Part shown: positions 49,094 through 62,920 of the stretch, in pieces
Layout of the letters: each line of letters starts with the position of its first letter
Position numbering within the stretch: the stretch's first letter is position 1
NCBI RefSeq assembly: GCF_933775445.1
Contig: NW_026089403.1
Coordinates: forward strand, 392,346-456,345
DNA: 64,000 bases
Reading direction: 5' to 3'
Origin: Argentina anserina
Taxonomy: Eukaryota; Streptophyta; Magnoliopsida; Rosales; Rosaceae
Translations under genes and position numbers: made by a program
Notes under the pieces: generated by a model
What the model saw: only the letters and a program-made list of their open reading frames with translations
What the model was told of the DNA's origin: nothing
The model's database searches: none

Positions 49094-52000
49094 TTTTCAT
49101 TTCTCGTTTGAGTATCTTTCTGTAATGCTTCTGATGCGAGTTTCTATTGTATTTGAGAGTTTTCCAAGTGTGGGAGTGTGTTTCTTTCAAACTGAGTATC
49201 CTTACATCGTTTGCCTATCTTTACTATTCCAATTGTGTATCTTTACATCGTTTGCGTATCTTTACTATTCCAATTGTGTATCTTTTCATTTCTCGTTTGA
49301 GTATCTTTCTGTAAGGCTTCTGATGCGGGTTTCTATTGTATTTGAGAGTTTTGCAAGTGTGGGAGTGTGTTTCTTTCAAACTGAGTATCTTTACATCGTT
49401 TGCCTATCTTTACTATTCAATTGTGTATCTTTACATCGTTTGCGTATCTTTACTATTCCAATTGTGTATCTTTTTATTTCTCGTTTGAGTATCTTTCTGT
49501 AAGGCTTCTGATGCGAGTCTCTATTGTATTTGAGAGTTTTCCAAGTGTGGGAGTGTGTTTTTTTCAAACTGAGTATCTTTACATCGTTTGCGTATCTTTA
49601 CTATTCCAATTGTGTATCTTTACATCGTTTGCGTATCTTTACTATTCCAATTGTGTATCTTTTCATTTCTTGTTTGAGTATCTTTCTATAAGGCTTCTGA
49701 TGCGAGTTTCTATTGTATTTGAGAGTTTTGCAAGTGTTGGAGTGTGTTTCTTTCAAACTGAGTATCTTTACATCGTTTGCGTATCTTTACTATTCCAATT
49801 GTGTATCTTTTCATTTCTCGTTTGAGTATCTTTCTGTAAGGCTTCTGATGCGAGTTTCTATTGTATTTGAGAGATTTGCAAGTGTGGGAGTGTGTTTCTT
49901 TCAAACTGAGTATCTTTACATCGTTTGCCTATCTTTACTATTCCAATTGTGTATCTTTACATCGTTTGCGTATCTTTACTATTGCAATTGTGTATCTTTT
50001 CATTTCTCGTTTGAGTATCTTTCTGTAAGGCTTTCGGATGCGAGTTTCTATTGAATTTGAGAGTTTTGCAAGTGTGGGAGTGTGTTTCTTTCAAACTGAG
50101 TATCTTTACATCGTTTGCGTATCTTTACTATTCCAATTGTGTATCTTTACATCGTTTGCGTATCTTTACTATTCCGTTTGTGTATCTTTTCATTTCTCGT
50201 TTGAGTATCTTTCTGTAAGGCTTCTGATGCGAGTTTCTATTGTATTTGAGAGTTTTGCAAGTGTGCGAGTGTGTTTCTTTCAAACTGAGTATCTTTACAT
50301 CGTTTGCGTATCTTTACTATTCCAATTCTGTATCCTTTCATTTCTCGTTTGAGTATCTTTCTGTAAGGCTTTCTGATGCGAGTTTCTATTGAATTTGAGA
50401 GTTTTGCAAGTGTGGGAGTGTGTTTCTTTCAAACTGAGTATCTTTACATCGTTTGCGTATCTTTACTATTCCAATTGTGTATCTTTTCATTTCTCGTTTG
50501 AGTATCTTTCTGTAAGGCTTCTGATGCGAGTTTCTATTGTATTTGAGAGTTTTGCAAGTGTGCGAGTGTGTTTCTTTCAAACTGAGTATCTTTACATCGT
50601 TTGCGTATCTTTACTATTCCAATTCTGTATCCTTTCATTTCTCGTTTGAGTATCTTTCTGTAAGGCTTTCTGATGCGAGTTTCTATTGAATTTGAGAGTT
50701 TTGCAAGTGTGCGAGTGTGTTTCTTTCAAAACTGAGTATCTTTACATCGTTTGCGTATCTTTACTATTCCAATTGTGTATCTTTACATCGTTTGCGTATC
50801 TTTACTATTCCAATTGTGTATCTTTTCATTTCTCGTTTGAGTATCTTTCTGTAAGGCTTCTGATGCGAGTTTCTATTGTATTTGAGAGTTTTGCAAGTGT
50901 GGGAGTGTGTTTCTTTCAAACTGAGTATCTTTACATCGTTTGCGTATCTTTACTATTCCAATTCTGTATCCTTTCATTTCTCGTTTGAGTATCTTTCTGT
51001 AAGGCTTTCTGATGCGAGTTTCTATTGAATTTGAGAGTTTTGCAAGTGTGGGAGTGTGTTTCTTTCAAACTGAGTATCTTTACATCGTTTGCGTATCTTT
51101 ACTATTCCAATTGTGTATCTTTACATCGTTTGCGTATCTTTACTATTCCAATTGTGTATCTTTTCATTTCTCGTTTGAGTATCTTTCTGTAAGGCTTCTG
51201 ATGCGAGTTTCTATTGTATTTGAGAGTTTTGCAAGTGTGGGAGTGTGTTTCTTTCAAACTGAGTATCTTTACATCGTTTGCGTATCTTTACGATTCCAAT
51301 TGTGTATCTTTTTCTGTAAGGCTTTCGGATGCGAGTTTCTATTGAATTTGAGAGTTTTGCAAGTGTGGGAGTGTGTTTCTTTCAAACTGAGTATCTTTAC
51401 ATCGTTTGCGTATCTTTACTATTCCAATTGTGTATCTTTACATCGTTTGCGTATCTTTACTATTCCAATTGTGTATCTTTTCATTTCTCGTTTGAGTATC
51501 TTTCTGTAATGCTTCTGATGCGAGTTTCTATTGTATTTGAGAGTTTTCCAAGTGTGGGAGTGTGTTTCTTTCAAACTGAGTATCCTTACATCGTTTGCCT
51601 ATCTTTACTATTCCAATTGTGTATCTTTACATCGTTTGCGTATCTTTACTATTCCAATTGTGTATCTTTTCATTTCTCGTTTGAGTATCTTTCTGTAAGG
51701 CTTCTGATGCGGGTTTCTATTGTATTTGAGAGTTTTGCAAGTGTGGGAGTGTGTTTCTTTCAAACTGAGTATCTTTACATCGTTTGCCTATCTTTACTAT
51801 TCAATTGTGTATCTTTACATCGTTTGCGTATCTTTACTATTCCAATTGTGTATCTTTTTATTTCTCGTTTGAGTATCTTTCTGTAAGGCTTCTGATGCGA
51901 GTCTCTATTGTATTTGAGAGTTTTCCAAGTGTGGGAGTGTGTTTTTTTCAAACTGAGTATCTTTACATCGTTTGCGTATCTTTACTATTCCAATTGTGTA

Positions 52001-55000
52001 TCTTTACATCGTTTGCGTATCTTTACTATTCCAATTGTGTATCTTTTCATTTCTTGTTTGAGTATCTTTCTATAAGGCTTCTGATGCGAGTTTCTATTGT
52101 ATTTGAGAGTTTTGCAAGTGTTGGAGTGTGTTTCTTTCAAACTGAGTATCTTTACATCGTTTGCGTATCTTTACTATTCCAATTGTGTATCTTTTCATTT
52201 CTCGTTTGAGTATCTTTCTGTAAGGCTTCTGATGCGAGTTTCTATTGTATTTGAGAGATTTGCAAGTGTGGGAGTGTGTTTCTTTCAAACTGAGTATCTT
52301 TACATCGTTTGCCTATCTTTACTATTCCAATTGTGTATCTTTACATCGTTTGCGTATCTTTACTATTGCAATTGTGTATCTTTTCATTTCTCGTTTGAGT
52401 ATCTTTCTGTAAGGCTTTCGGATGCGAGTTTCTATTGAATTTGAGAGTTTTGCAAGTGTGGGAGTGTGTTTCTTTCAAACTGAGTATCTTTACATCGTTT
52501 GCGTATCTTTACTATTCCAATTGTGTATCTTTACATCGTTTGCGTATCTTTACTATTCCGATTGTGTATCTTTTCATTTCTCGTTTGAGTATCTTTCTGT
52601 AAGGCTTCTGATGCGAGTTTCTATTGTATTTGAGAGTTTTGCAAGTGTGCGAGTGTGTTTCTTTCAAACTGAGTATCTTTACATCGTTTGCGTATCTTTA
52701 CTATTCCAATTCTGTATCCTTTAATTTCTCGTTTGAGTATCTTTCTGTAAGGCTTTCTGATGCGAGTTTCTATTGAATTTGAGAGTTTTGCAAGTGTGGG
52801 AGTGTGTTTCTTTCAAACTGAGTATCTTTACATCGTTTGCGTATCTTTACTATTCCAATTGTGTATCTTTTCATTTCTCGTTTGAGTATCTTTCTGTAAG
52901 GCTTCTGATGCGAGTTTCTATTGTATTTGAGAGTTTTGCAAGTGTGCGAGTGTGTTTCTTTCAAACTGAGTATCTTTACATCGTTTGCGTATCTTTACTA
53001 TTCCAATTCTGTATCCTTTCATTTCTCGTTTGAGTATCTTTCTGTAAGGCTTTCTGATGCGAGTTTCTATTGAATTTGAGAGTTTTGCAAGTGTGCGAGT
53101 GTGTTTCTTTCAAAACTGAGTATCTTTACATCGTTTGCGTATCTTTACTATTCCAATTGTGTATCTTTACATCGTTTGCGTATCTTTACTATTCCAATTG
53201 TGTATCTTTTCATTTCTCGTTTGAGTATCTTTCTGTAAGGCTTCTGATGCGAGTTTCTATTGTATTTGAGAGTTTTGCAAGTGTGGGAGTGTGTTTCTTT
53301 CAAACTGAGTATCTTTACATCGTTTGCGTATCTTTACTATTCCAATTCTGTATCCTTTCATTTCTCGTTTGAGTATCTTTCTGTAAGGCTTTCTGATGCG
53401 AGTTTCTATTGAATTTGAGAGTTTTGCAAGTGTGGGAGTGTGTTTCTTTCAAACTGAGTATCTTTACATCGTTTGCGTATCTTTACTATTCCAATTGTGT
53501 ATCTTTACATCGTTTGCGTATCTTTACTATTCCAATTGTGTATCTTTTCATTTCTCGTTTGAGTATCTTTCTGTAAGGCTTCTGATGCGAGTTTCTATTG
53601 TATTTGAGAGTTTTGCAAGTGTGGGAGTGTGTTTCTTTCAAACTGAGTATCTTTACATCGTTTGCGTATCTTTACTATTCCAATTGTGTATCTTTTTCTG
53701 TAAGGCTTTCGGATGCGAGTTTCTATTGAATTTGAGAGTTTTGCAAGTGTGGGAGTGTGTTTCTTTCAAACTGAGTATCTTTACATCGTTTGCGTATCTT
53801 TACTATTCCAATTGTGTATCTTTACATCGTTTGCGTATCTTTACTATTCCAATTGTGTATCTTTTCATTTCTCGTTTGAGTATCTTTCTGTAATGCTTCT
53901 GATGCGAGTTTCTATTGTATTTGAGAGTTTTCCAAGTGTGGGAGTGTGTTTCTTTCAAACTGAGTATCCTTACATCGTTTGCCTATCTTTACTATTCCAA
54001 TTGTGTATCTTTACATCGTTTGCGTATCTTTACTATTCCAATTGTGTATCTTTTCATTTCTCGTTTGAGTATCTTTCTGTAAGGCTTCTGATGCGGGTTT
54101 CTATTGTATTTGAGAGTTTTGCAAGTGTGGGAGTGTGTTTCTTTCAAACTGAGTATCTTTACATCGTTTGCCTATCTTTACTATTCAATTGTGTATCTTT
54201 ACATCGTTTGCGTATCTTTACTATTCCAATTGTGTATCTTTTTATTTCTCGTTTGAGTATCTTTCTGTAAGGCTTCTGATGCGAGTCTCTATTGTATTTG
54301 AGAGTTTTCCAAGTGTGGGAGTGTGTTTTTTTCAAACTGAGTATCTTTACATCGTTTGCGTATCTTTACTATTCCAATTGTGTATCTTTACATCGTTTGC
54401 GTATCTTTACTATTCCAATTGTGTATCTTTTCATTTCTTGTTTGAGTATCTTTCTATAAGGCTTCTGATGCGAGTTTCTATTGTATTTGAGAGTTTTGCA
54501 AGTGTTGGAGTGTGTTTCTTTCAAACTGAGTATCTTTACATCGTTTGCGTATCTTTACTATTCCAATTGTGTATCTTTTCATTTCTCGTTTGAGTATCTT
54601 TCTGTAAGGCTTCTGATGCGAGTTTCTATTGTATTTGAGAGATTTGCAAGTGTGGGAGTGTGTTTCTTTCAAACTGAGTATCTTTACATCGTTTGCCTAT
54701 CTTTACTATTCCAATTGTGTATCTTTACATCGTTTGCGTATCTTTACTATTGCAATTGTGTATCTTTTCATTTCTCGTTTGAGTATCTTTCTGTAAGGCT
54801 TTCGGATGCGAGTTTCTATTGAATTTGAGAGTTTTGCAAGTGTGGGAGTGTGTTTCTTTCAAACTGAGTATCTTTACATCGTTTGCGTATCTTTACTATT
54901 CCAATTGTGTATCTTTACATCGTTTGCGTATCTTTACTATTCCGTTTGTGTATCTTTTCATTTCTCGTTTGAGTATCTTTCTGTAAGGCTTCTGATGCGA

Positions 55001-58000
55001 GTTTCTATTGTATTTGAGAGTTTTGCAAGTGTGCGAGTGTGTTTCTTTCAAACTGAGTATCTTTACATCGTTTGCGTATCTTTACTATTCCAATTCTGTA
55101 TCCTTTCATTTCTCGTTTGAGTATCTTTCTGTAAGGCTTTCTGATGCGAGTTTCTATTGAATTTGAGAGTTTTGCAAGTGTGGGAGTGTGTTTCTTTCAA
55201 ACTGAGTATCTTTACATCGTTTGCGTATCTTTACTATTCCAATTGTGTATCTTTTCATTTCTCGTTTGAGTATCTTTCTGTAAGGCTTCTGATGCGAGTT
55301 TCTATTGTATTTGAGAGTTTTGCAAGTGTGCGAGTGTGTTTCTTTCAAACTGAGTATCTTTACATCGTTTGCGTATCTTTACTATTCCAATTCTGTATCC
55401 TTTCATTTCTCGTTTGAGTATCTTTCTGTAAGGCTTTCTGATGCGAGTTTCTATTGAATTTGAGAGTTTTGCAAGTGTGCGAGTGTGTTTCTTTCAAAAC
55501 TGAGTATCTTTACATCGTTTGCGTATCTTTACTATTCCAATTGTGTATCTTTACATCGTTTGCGTATCTTTACTATTCCAATTGTGTATCTTTTCATTTC
55601 TCGTTTGAGTATCTTTCTGTAAGGCTTCTGATGCGAGTTTCTATTGTATTTGAGAGTTTTGCAAGTGTGGGAGTGTGTTTCTTTCAAACTGAGTATCTTT
55701 ACATCGTTTGCGTATCTTTACTATTCCAATTCTGTATCCTTTCATTTCTCGTTTGAGTATCTTTCTGTAAGGCTTTCTGATGCGAGTTTCTATTGAATTT
55801 GAGAGTTTTGCAAGTGTGGGAGTGTGTTTCTTTCAAACTGAGTATCTTTACATCGTTTGCGTATCTTTACTATTCCAATTGTGTATCTTTACATCGTTTG
55901 CGTATCTTTACTATTCCAATTGTGTATCTTTTCATTTCTCGTTTGAGTATCTTTCTGTAAGGCTTCTGATGCGAGTTTCTATTGTATTTGAGAGTTTTGC
56001 AAGTGTGGGAGTGTGTTTCTTTCAAACTGAGTATCTTTACATCGTTTGCGTATCTTTACGATTCCAATTGTGTATCTTTACATCGTTTGCGTATCTTTAC
56101 TATTCCAATTGTGTATCTTTTCATTTCTCGTTTGAGTATCTTTCTGTAAGGCTTCTGATGCGAGTTTCTATTGTATTTGAGAGTTTTGCAAGTGTGGGAG
56201 TGTGTTTCTTTCAAACTGAGTATCTTTACATCGTTTGCGTATCTTTACGATTCCAATTGTGTATCTTTTTCTGTAAGGCTTTCGGATGCGAGTTTCTATT
56301 GAATTTGAGAGTTTTGCAAGTGTGGGAGTGTGTTTCTTTCAAACTGAGTATCTTTACATCGTTTGCGTATCTTTACTATTCCAATTGTGTATCTTTACAT
56401 CGTTTGCGTATCTTTACTATTCCAATTGTGTATCTTTTCATTTCTCGTTTGAGTATCTTTCTGTAATGCTTCTGATGCGAGTTTTTATTGTATTTGAGAG
56501 TTTTGCAAGTGTGGGAGTGTGTTTCTTTCAAACTGAGTATCTTTACATCGTTTGCGTACCTTTACTATTCCAATTGTGTATCTTTACATCGTTTGCGTAT
56601 CTTTACTATTCCAATTGTGTATCTTTTCATTTCTCGTTTGAGTATCTTTCTGTAATGCTTCTGATGCGAGTTTCTATTGTATTTGAGAGTTTTCCAAGTG
56701 TGGGAGTGTGTTTCTTTCAAACTGAGTATCCTTACATCGTTTGCCTATCTTTACTATTCCAATTGTGTATCTTTACATCGTTTGCGTATCTTTACTATTC
56801 CAATTGTGTATCTTTTCATTTCTCGTTTGAGTATCTTTCTGTAAGGCTTCTGATGCGGGTTTCTATTGTATTTGAGAGTTTTGCAAGTGTGGGAGTGTGT
56901 TTCTTTCAAACTGAGTATCTTTACATCGTTTGCCTATCTTTACTATTCAATTGTGTATCTTTACATCGTTTGCGTATCTTTACTATTCCAATTGTGTATC
57001 TTTTTATTTCTCGTTTGAGTATCTTTCTGTAAGGCTTCTGATGCGAGTCTCTATTGTATTTGAGAGTTTTCCAAGTGTGGGAGTGTGTTTTTTTCAAACT
57101 GAGTATCTTTACATCGTTTGCGTATCTTTACTATTCCAATTGTGTATCTTTACATCGTTTGCGTATCTTTACTATTCCAATTGTGTATCTTTTCATTTCT
57201 TGTTTGAGTATCTTTCTATAAGGCTTCTGATGCGAGTTTCTATTGTATTTGAGAGTTTTGCAAGTGTTGGAGTGTGTTTCTTTCAAACTGAGTATCTTTA
57301 CATCGTTTGCGTATCTTTACTATTCCAATTGTGTATCTTTTCATTTCTCGTTTGAGTATCTTTCTGTAAGGCTTCTGATGCGAGTTTCTATTGTATTTGA
57401 GAGATTTGCAAGTGTGGGAGTGTGTTTCTTTCAAACTGAGTATCTTTACATCGTTTGCCTATCTTTACTATTCCAATTGTGTATCTTTACATCGTTTGCG
57501 TATCTTTACTATTGCAATTGTGTATCTTTTCATTTCTCGTTTGAGTATCTTTCTGTAAGGCTTTCGGATGCGAGTTTCTATTGAATTTGAGAGTTTTGCA
57601 AGTGTGGGAGTGTGTTTCTTTCAAACTGAGTATCTTTACATCGTTTGCGTATCTTTACTATTCCAATTGTGTATCTTTACATCGTTTGCGTATCTTTACT
57701 ATTCCGATTGTGTATCTTTTCATTTCTCGTTTGAGTATCTTTCTGTAAGGCTTCTGATGCGAGTTTCTATTGTATTTGAGAGTTTTGCAAGTGTGGGAGT
57801 GTGTTTCTTTCAAACTGAGTATCTTTACATCGTTTGCGTATCTTTACTATTCCAATTCTGTATCCTTTCATTTCTCGTTTGAGTATCTTTCTGTAAGGCT
57901 TTCTGATGCGAGTTTCTATTGAATTTGAGAGTTTTGCAAGTGTGGGAGTGTGTTTCTTTCAAACTGAGTATCTTTACATCGTTTGCGTATCTTTACTATT

Positions 58001-58110
58001 CCAATTGTGTATCTTTTCATTTCTCGTTTGAGTATCTTTCTGTAAGGCTTCTGATGCGAGTTTCTATTGTATTTGAGAGTTATGCAAGTGTGGGAGTGTG
58101 TTTCTTTCAA
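48756..58110 (+). repeat. 2,384/2,573-bp higher-order repeat, three full copies and a partial fourth
   Basis: The copies are 48756-51328 (2,573 bp), 51329-53712 (2,384 bp), 53713-56285 (2,573 bp) and 56286 to about 58110 (partial). Each starts just after a 21-bp deletion junction. Copies 1 and 4 have an additional 189-bp unit near the start, and copy 3 has one near the end. Shared markers in order are GTATCCTTACATCG, ATGCGGGTTTC, ACTATTCAATTG (lost C), TTTTTATTTCTCG, GAGTCTCTATTG, CATTTCTTGTTTG, GTGTTGGAGTG, GAGAGATTTGC and TATTGCAATTG. A fifth partial copy starts at 62921. Confidence 0.88.
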
Positions 58111-59726
58111 ACTGAGTATCTTTACATCGTTTGCGTATCTTTACTATTCCAATTGTGTATCTTTACATCGTTTGCGTATCTTTACTATTCCAATTGTGTA
58201 TCTTTTCATTTCTCGTTTGAGTATCTTTCTGTAAGGCTTCTGATGCGAGTTTCTATTGTATTTGAGAGTTTTGCAAGTGTGCGAGTGTGTTTCTTTCAAA
58301 CTGAGTATCTTTACATCGTTTGCGTATCTTTACTATTCCAATTCTGTATCCTTTCATTTCTCGTTTGAGTATCTTTCTGTAAGGCTTTCTGATGCGAGTT
58401 TCTATTGAATTTGAGAGTTTTGCAAGTGTGGGAGTGTGTTTCTTTCAAACTGAGTATCTTTACATCGTTTGCGTATCTTTACTATTCCAATTGTGTATCT
58501 TTACATCGTTTGCGGATCTTTACTATTCCAATTGTGTATCTTTTCATTTCTCGTTTGAGTATCTTTCTGTAAGGCTTCTGATGCGAGTTTCTATTGTATT
58601 TGAGAGTTTTGCAAGTGTGGGAGTGTGTTTCTTTCAAACTGAGTATCTTTACATCGTTTGCGTATCTTTACTATTCCAATTGTGTATCTTTACATCGTTT
58701 GCGTATCTTTACTATTCCAATTGTGTATCTTTTCATTTCTCGTTTGAGTATCTTTCTGTAAGGCTTCTGATGCGAGTTTCTATTGTATTTGAGAGTTTTG
58801 CAAGTGTGGGAGTGTGTTTCTTTCAAACTGAGTATCTTTACATCGTTTGCGTATCTTTACTATTCCAATTGTGTATCTTTACATCGTTTGCGTATCTTTA
58901 CTATTCCAATTGTGTATCTTTTCATTTCTCGTTTGAGTATCTTTCTGTAAGGCTTTCGGATGCGAGTTTCTATTGAATTTGAGAGTTTTGCAAGTGTGGG
59001 AGTGTGTTTCTTTCAAACTGAGTATCTTTACATCGTTTGCGTATCTTTACTATTCCAATTGTGTATCTTTACATCGTTTGCGTATCTTTACTATTTCAAT
59101 TGTGTATCTTTTCATTTCTCGTTTGAGTATCTTTCTGTAATGCTTCTGATGCGAGTTTCTATTGTATTTGAGAGTTTTGCAAGTGTGGGAGTATGTTTCT
59201 TTCAAACTGAGTATCTTTACTTCGTTTGCGTACCTTTACTATTCCAATTGTGTATCTTTACATCGTTTGCGTATCTTTACTATTCCAATTGTGTATCTTT
59301 TCATTTCTCGTTTGAGTATCTTTCTGTAAGGCTTCTGATGCGAGTTTCTATTGTATTTGAGAGTTTTGCAAGTGTGGGAGTGTGTTTCTTTCAAACTGAG
59401 TATCTTTACATCGTTTGCGTATCTTTACTATTCCAATTGTGTATCTTTACATCGTTTGCGTATCTTTACTATTCCAATTGTGTACCTTTACAACGTTTGC
59501 GTATCTTTACTATTCCAATTGTGTATCTTTTCATTTCTCGTTTGAATATCTTTCTGTAAGGCTTCTGATGCGAGTTTCTATTGTATTTGAGAGTTTTGCA
59601 AGTGTGCGAGTGTGTTTCTTTCAAACTGAGTATCTTTACATCGTTTGCGTATCTTTACTATTCCAATTCTGTATCCTTTCATTTCTCGTTTGAGTATCTT
59701 TCTGTAAGGCTTTCTGATGCGAGTTT

Positions 59727-61250
59727 CTATTGAATTTGAGAGTTTTGCAAGTGTGGGAGTGTGTTTCTTTCAAACTGAGTATCTTTACATCGTTTGCGTA
59801 TCTTTACTATTCCAATTGCGTCTTTACATCGTTTGCGGATCTTTACTATTCCAATTGTGTATCTTTTCATTTCTCGTTTGAGTATCTTTCTGTAAGGCTT
59901 CTGATGCGAGTTTCTATTGTATTTGAGAGTTTTGCAAGTGTGGGAGTGTGTTTCTTTCAAACTGAGTATCTTTACATCGTTTGCGTATCTTTACGATTCC
60001 AATTGTGTATCTTTACATCGTTTGCGTATCTTTACTATTCCAATTGTGTATCTTTTCATTTCTCGTTTGAGTATCTTTCTGTAAGGCTTCTGATGCGAGT
60101 TTCTATTGTATTTGAGAGTTTTGCAAGTGTGGGAGTGTGTTTCTTTCAAACAGAGTATCTTTACATCGTTTGCGTATCTTTAGGTTTCCAATTGTGTATC
60201 TTTTCATTTCTCGTTTGAGTATCTTTCTGTAAGGCTTTCGGATGCGAGTTTCTATTGAATTTGAGAGTTTTGCAAGTGTGGGAGTGTGTTTCTTTCAAAC
60301 TGAGTATCTTTACATCGTTTGCGTATCTTTACTATTCCAATTATGTATCTTTACATCGTTTGCGTATCTTTACTATTCCAATTGTGTATCTTTTCATTTC
60401 TCGTTTGAGTATCTTTCTGTAATGCTTCTGATGCGAGTTTCTATTGTATTTGAGAGTTTTGCAAGTGTGGAGTGTGTTTCTTTCAAACTGAGTATCTTTA
60501 CATCGTTTGCGTACCTTTACTATTCCAATTGTGTATCTTTACATCGTTTGCGTATCTTTACTATTCCAATTGTGTATCTTTTCATTTCTCGTTTGAGTAT
60601 CTTTCTGTAAGGCTTCTGATGCGAGTTTCTATTGTATTTGAGAGTTTTGCAAGTGTGGGAGTGTGTTTCTTTCAAACTGAGTATCTTTACATCGTTTGCG
60701 TATCTTTACTATTCCAATTGTGTATCTTTACATCGTTTGCGTATCTTTACTATTCCAATTGTGTATCTTTTCATTTCTCGTTTGAGTATCTTTCTGTAAG
60801 GCTTCTGATGCGAGTTTCTATTGTATTTGAGAGTTTTGCAAGTGTGGGAGTGTGTTTCTTTCAAACTGAGTATCTTTACATCGTTTGCGTATCTTTACTA
60901 TTCCAATTGTGTATCTTTTCATTTCTCGTTTGAATATCTTTCTGTAAGGCTTCTGATGCGAGTTTCTATTGTATTTGAGAGTTTTGCAAGTGTGCGAGTG
61001 TGTTTCTTTCAAACTGAGTATCTTTACATCGTTTGCGTATCTTTACTATTCCAATTCTGTATCCTTTCATTTCTCGTTTGAGTATCTTTCTGTAAGGCTT
61101 TCTGATGCGAGTTTCTATTGAATTTGAGAGTTTTGCAAGTGTGGGAGTGTGTTTCTTTCAAACTGAGTATCTTTACATCGTTTGCGTATCTTTACTATTC
61201 CAATTGTGTATCTTTTCATTTCTCGTTTGAGTATCTTTCTGTAAGGCTTT
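59727..61250 (+). repeat. Block duplicated from 30926-32450, 28.8 kb away
   Basis: This block matches 30926-32450 at a constant offset of 28,801 bp, dropping to 28,800 after a private one-base deletion (GTGTGGAGTG near 60467). The rarest shared marker is CAATTGCGTCTTTACATCG, at about 31014 and 59815; in both places the normal sequence is shortened by two bases. TTTAGGTTTCC is also shared. From about 61640 to 62900 the match continues to 32650-33900 at offset 28,989 bp, after a net gain of one 189-bp unit. Confidence 0.85.
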
Positions 61251-62920
61251 TGATGCGAGTTTCTATTGTATTTGAGAGTTTTCCAAGTGTGGGAGTGTTT
61301 TTCTTTCAAACTGAGTATCTTTACATCGTTTGCGTATCTTTACTATTCCAATTGTGTATCTTTACATCGTTTGCGTATCTTTACTATTCCAATTGTGTAT
61401 CTTTTCATTTCTCGTTTGAGTATCTTTTTGTAAGGCTTCTGATGCGAGTTTCTATTGTATTTGAGAGTTTTGCAAGTGTGGGAGTGTGTTTCTTTCAAAC
61501 TGAGTATCTTTACATCGTTTGCATATCTTTACTATTCCAATTGTGTATCTTTACATCGTTTGCGTATCTTTACTATTCCAATTGTGTATCTTTTCATTTC
61601 TCGTTTGAGTATCTTTCTGTAAGGCTTCTGATGCGAGTTTCTATTGTATTTGAGAGTTTTGCAAGTGTGGGAGTGTGTTTCTTTCAAACTGAGTATCTTT
61701 ACATCGTTTGCGTATCTTTACTATTCCAATTGTGTATCTTTTCATTTCTCGTTTGAGTATCTTTCTGTAAGGCTTCTGATGCGAGTTTCTATTGTATTTG
61801 AGAGTTTTGCAAGTGTGGGAGTGTGTTTCTTTCAAACTGAGTATCTTTACATCGTTTGCGTATCTTTACTATTCCAATTGTGTATCTTTTCATTTCTCGT
61901 TTGAATATCTTTCTGTAAGGCTTCTGATGCGAGTTTCTATTGTATTTGAGAGTTTTGCAAGTGTGCTAGTGTGTTTCTTTCAAACTGAGTATCTTTACAT
62001 CGTTTGCGTATCTTTACTATTCCAATTCTGTATCCTTTCATTTCTCGTTTGAGTATCTTTCTGTAAGGCTTTCTGATGCGAGTTTCTATTGAATTTGAGA
62101 GTTTTGCAAGTGTGCGAGTGTGTTTCTTTCAAAACTGAGTATCTTTACATCGTTTGCGTATCTTTACTATTCCAATTGTGTATCTTTACATCGTTTGCGT
62201 ATCTTTACTATTCCAATTGTGTATCTTTTCATTTCTCGTTTGAGTATCTTTCTGTAAGGCTTCTGATGCGAGTTTCTATTGTATTTGAGAGTTTTGCAAG
62301 TGTGGGAGTGTGTTTCTTTCAAACTGAGTATCTTTACATCGTTTGCGTATCTTTACTATTCCAATTCTGTATCCTTTCATTTCTCGTTTGAGTATCTTTC
62401 TGTAAGGCTTTCTGATGCGAGTTTCTATTGAATTTGAGAGTTTTGCAAGTGTGGGAGTGTGTTTCTTTCAAACTGAGTATCTTTACATCGTTTGCGTATC
62501 TTTACTATTCCAATTGTGTATCTTTACATCGTTTGCGTATCTTTACTATTCCAATTGTGTATCTTTTCATTTCTCGTTTGAGTATCTTTCTGTAAGGCTT
62601 CTGATGCGAGTTTCTATTATATTTGAGAGTTTTGCAAGTGTGGGAGTGTGTTTCTTTCAAACTGAGTATCTTTACATCGTTTGCGTATCTTTACGATTCC
62701 AATTGTGTATCTTTACATCGTTTGCGTATCTTTACTATTCCAATTGTGTATCTTTTCATTTCTCGTTTGAGTATCTTTCTGTAAGGCTTCTGATGCGAGT
62801 TTCTATTGTATTTGAGAGTTTTGCAAGTGTGGGAGTGTGTTTCTTTCAAACTGAGTATCTTTACATCGTTTGCGTATCTTTACGATTCCAATTGTGTATC
62901 TTTTTCTGTAAGGCTTTCGG

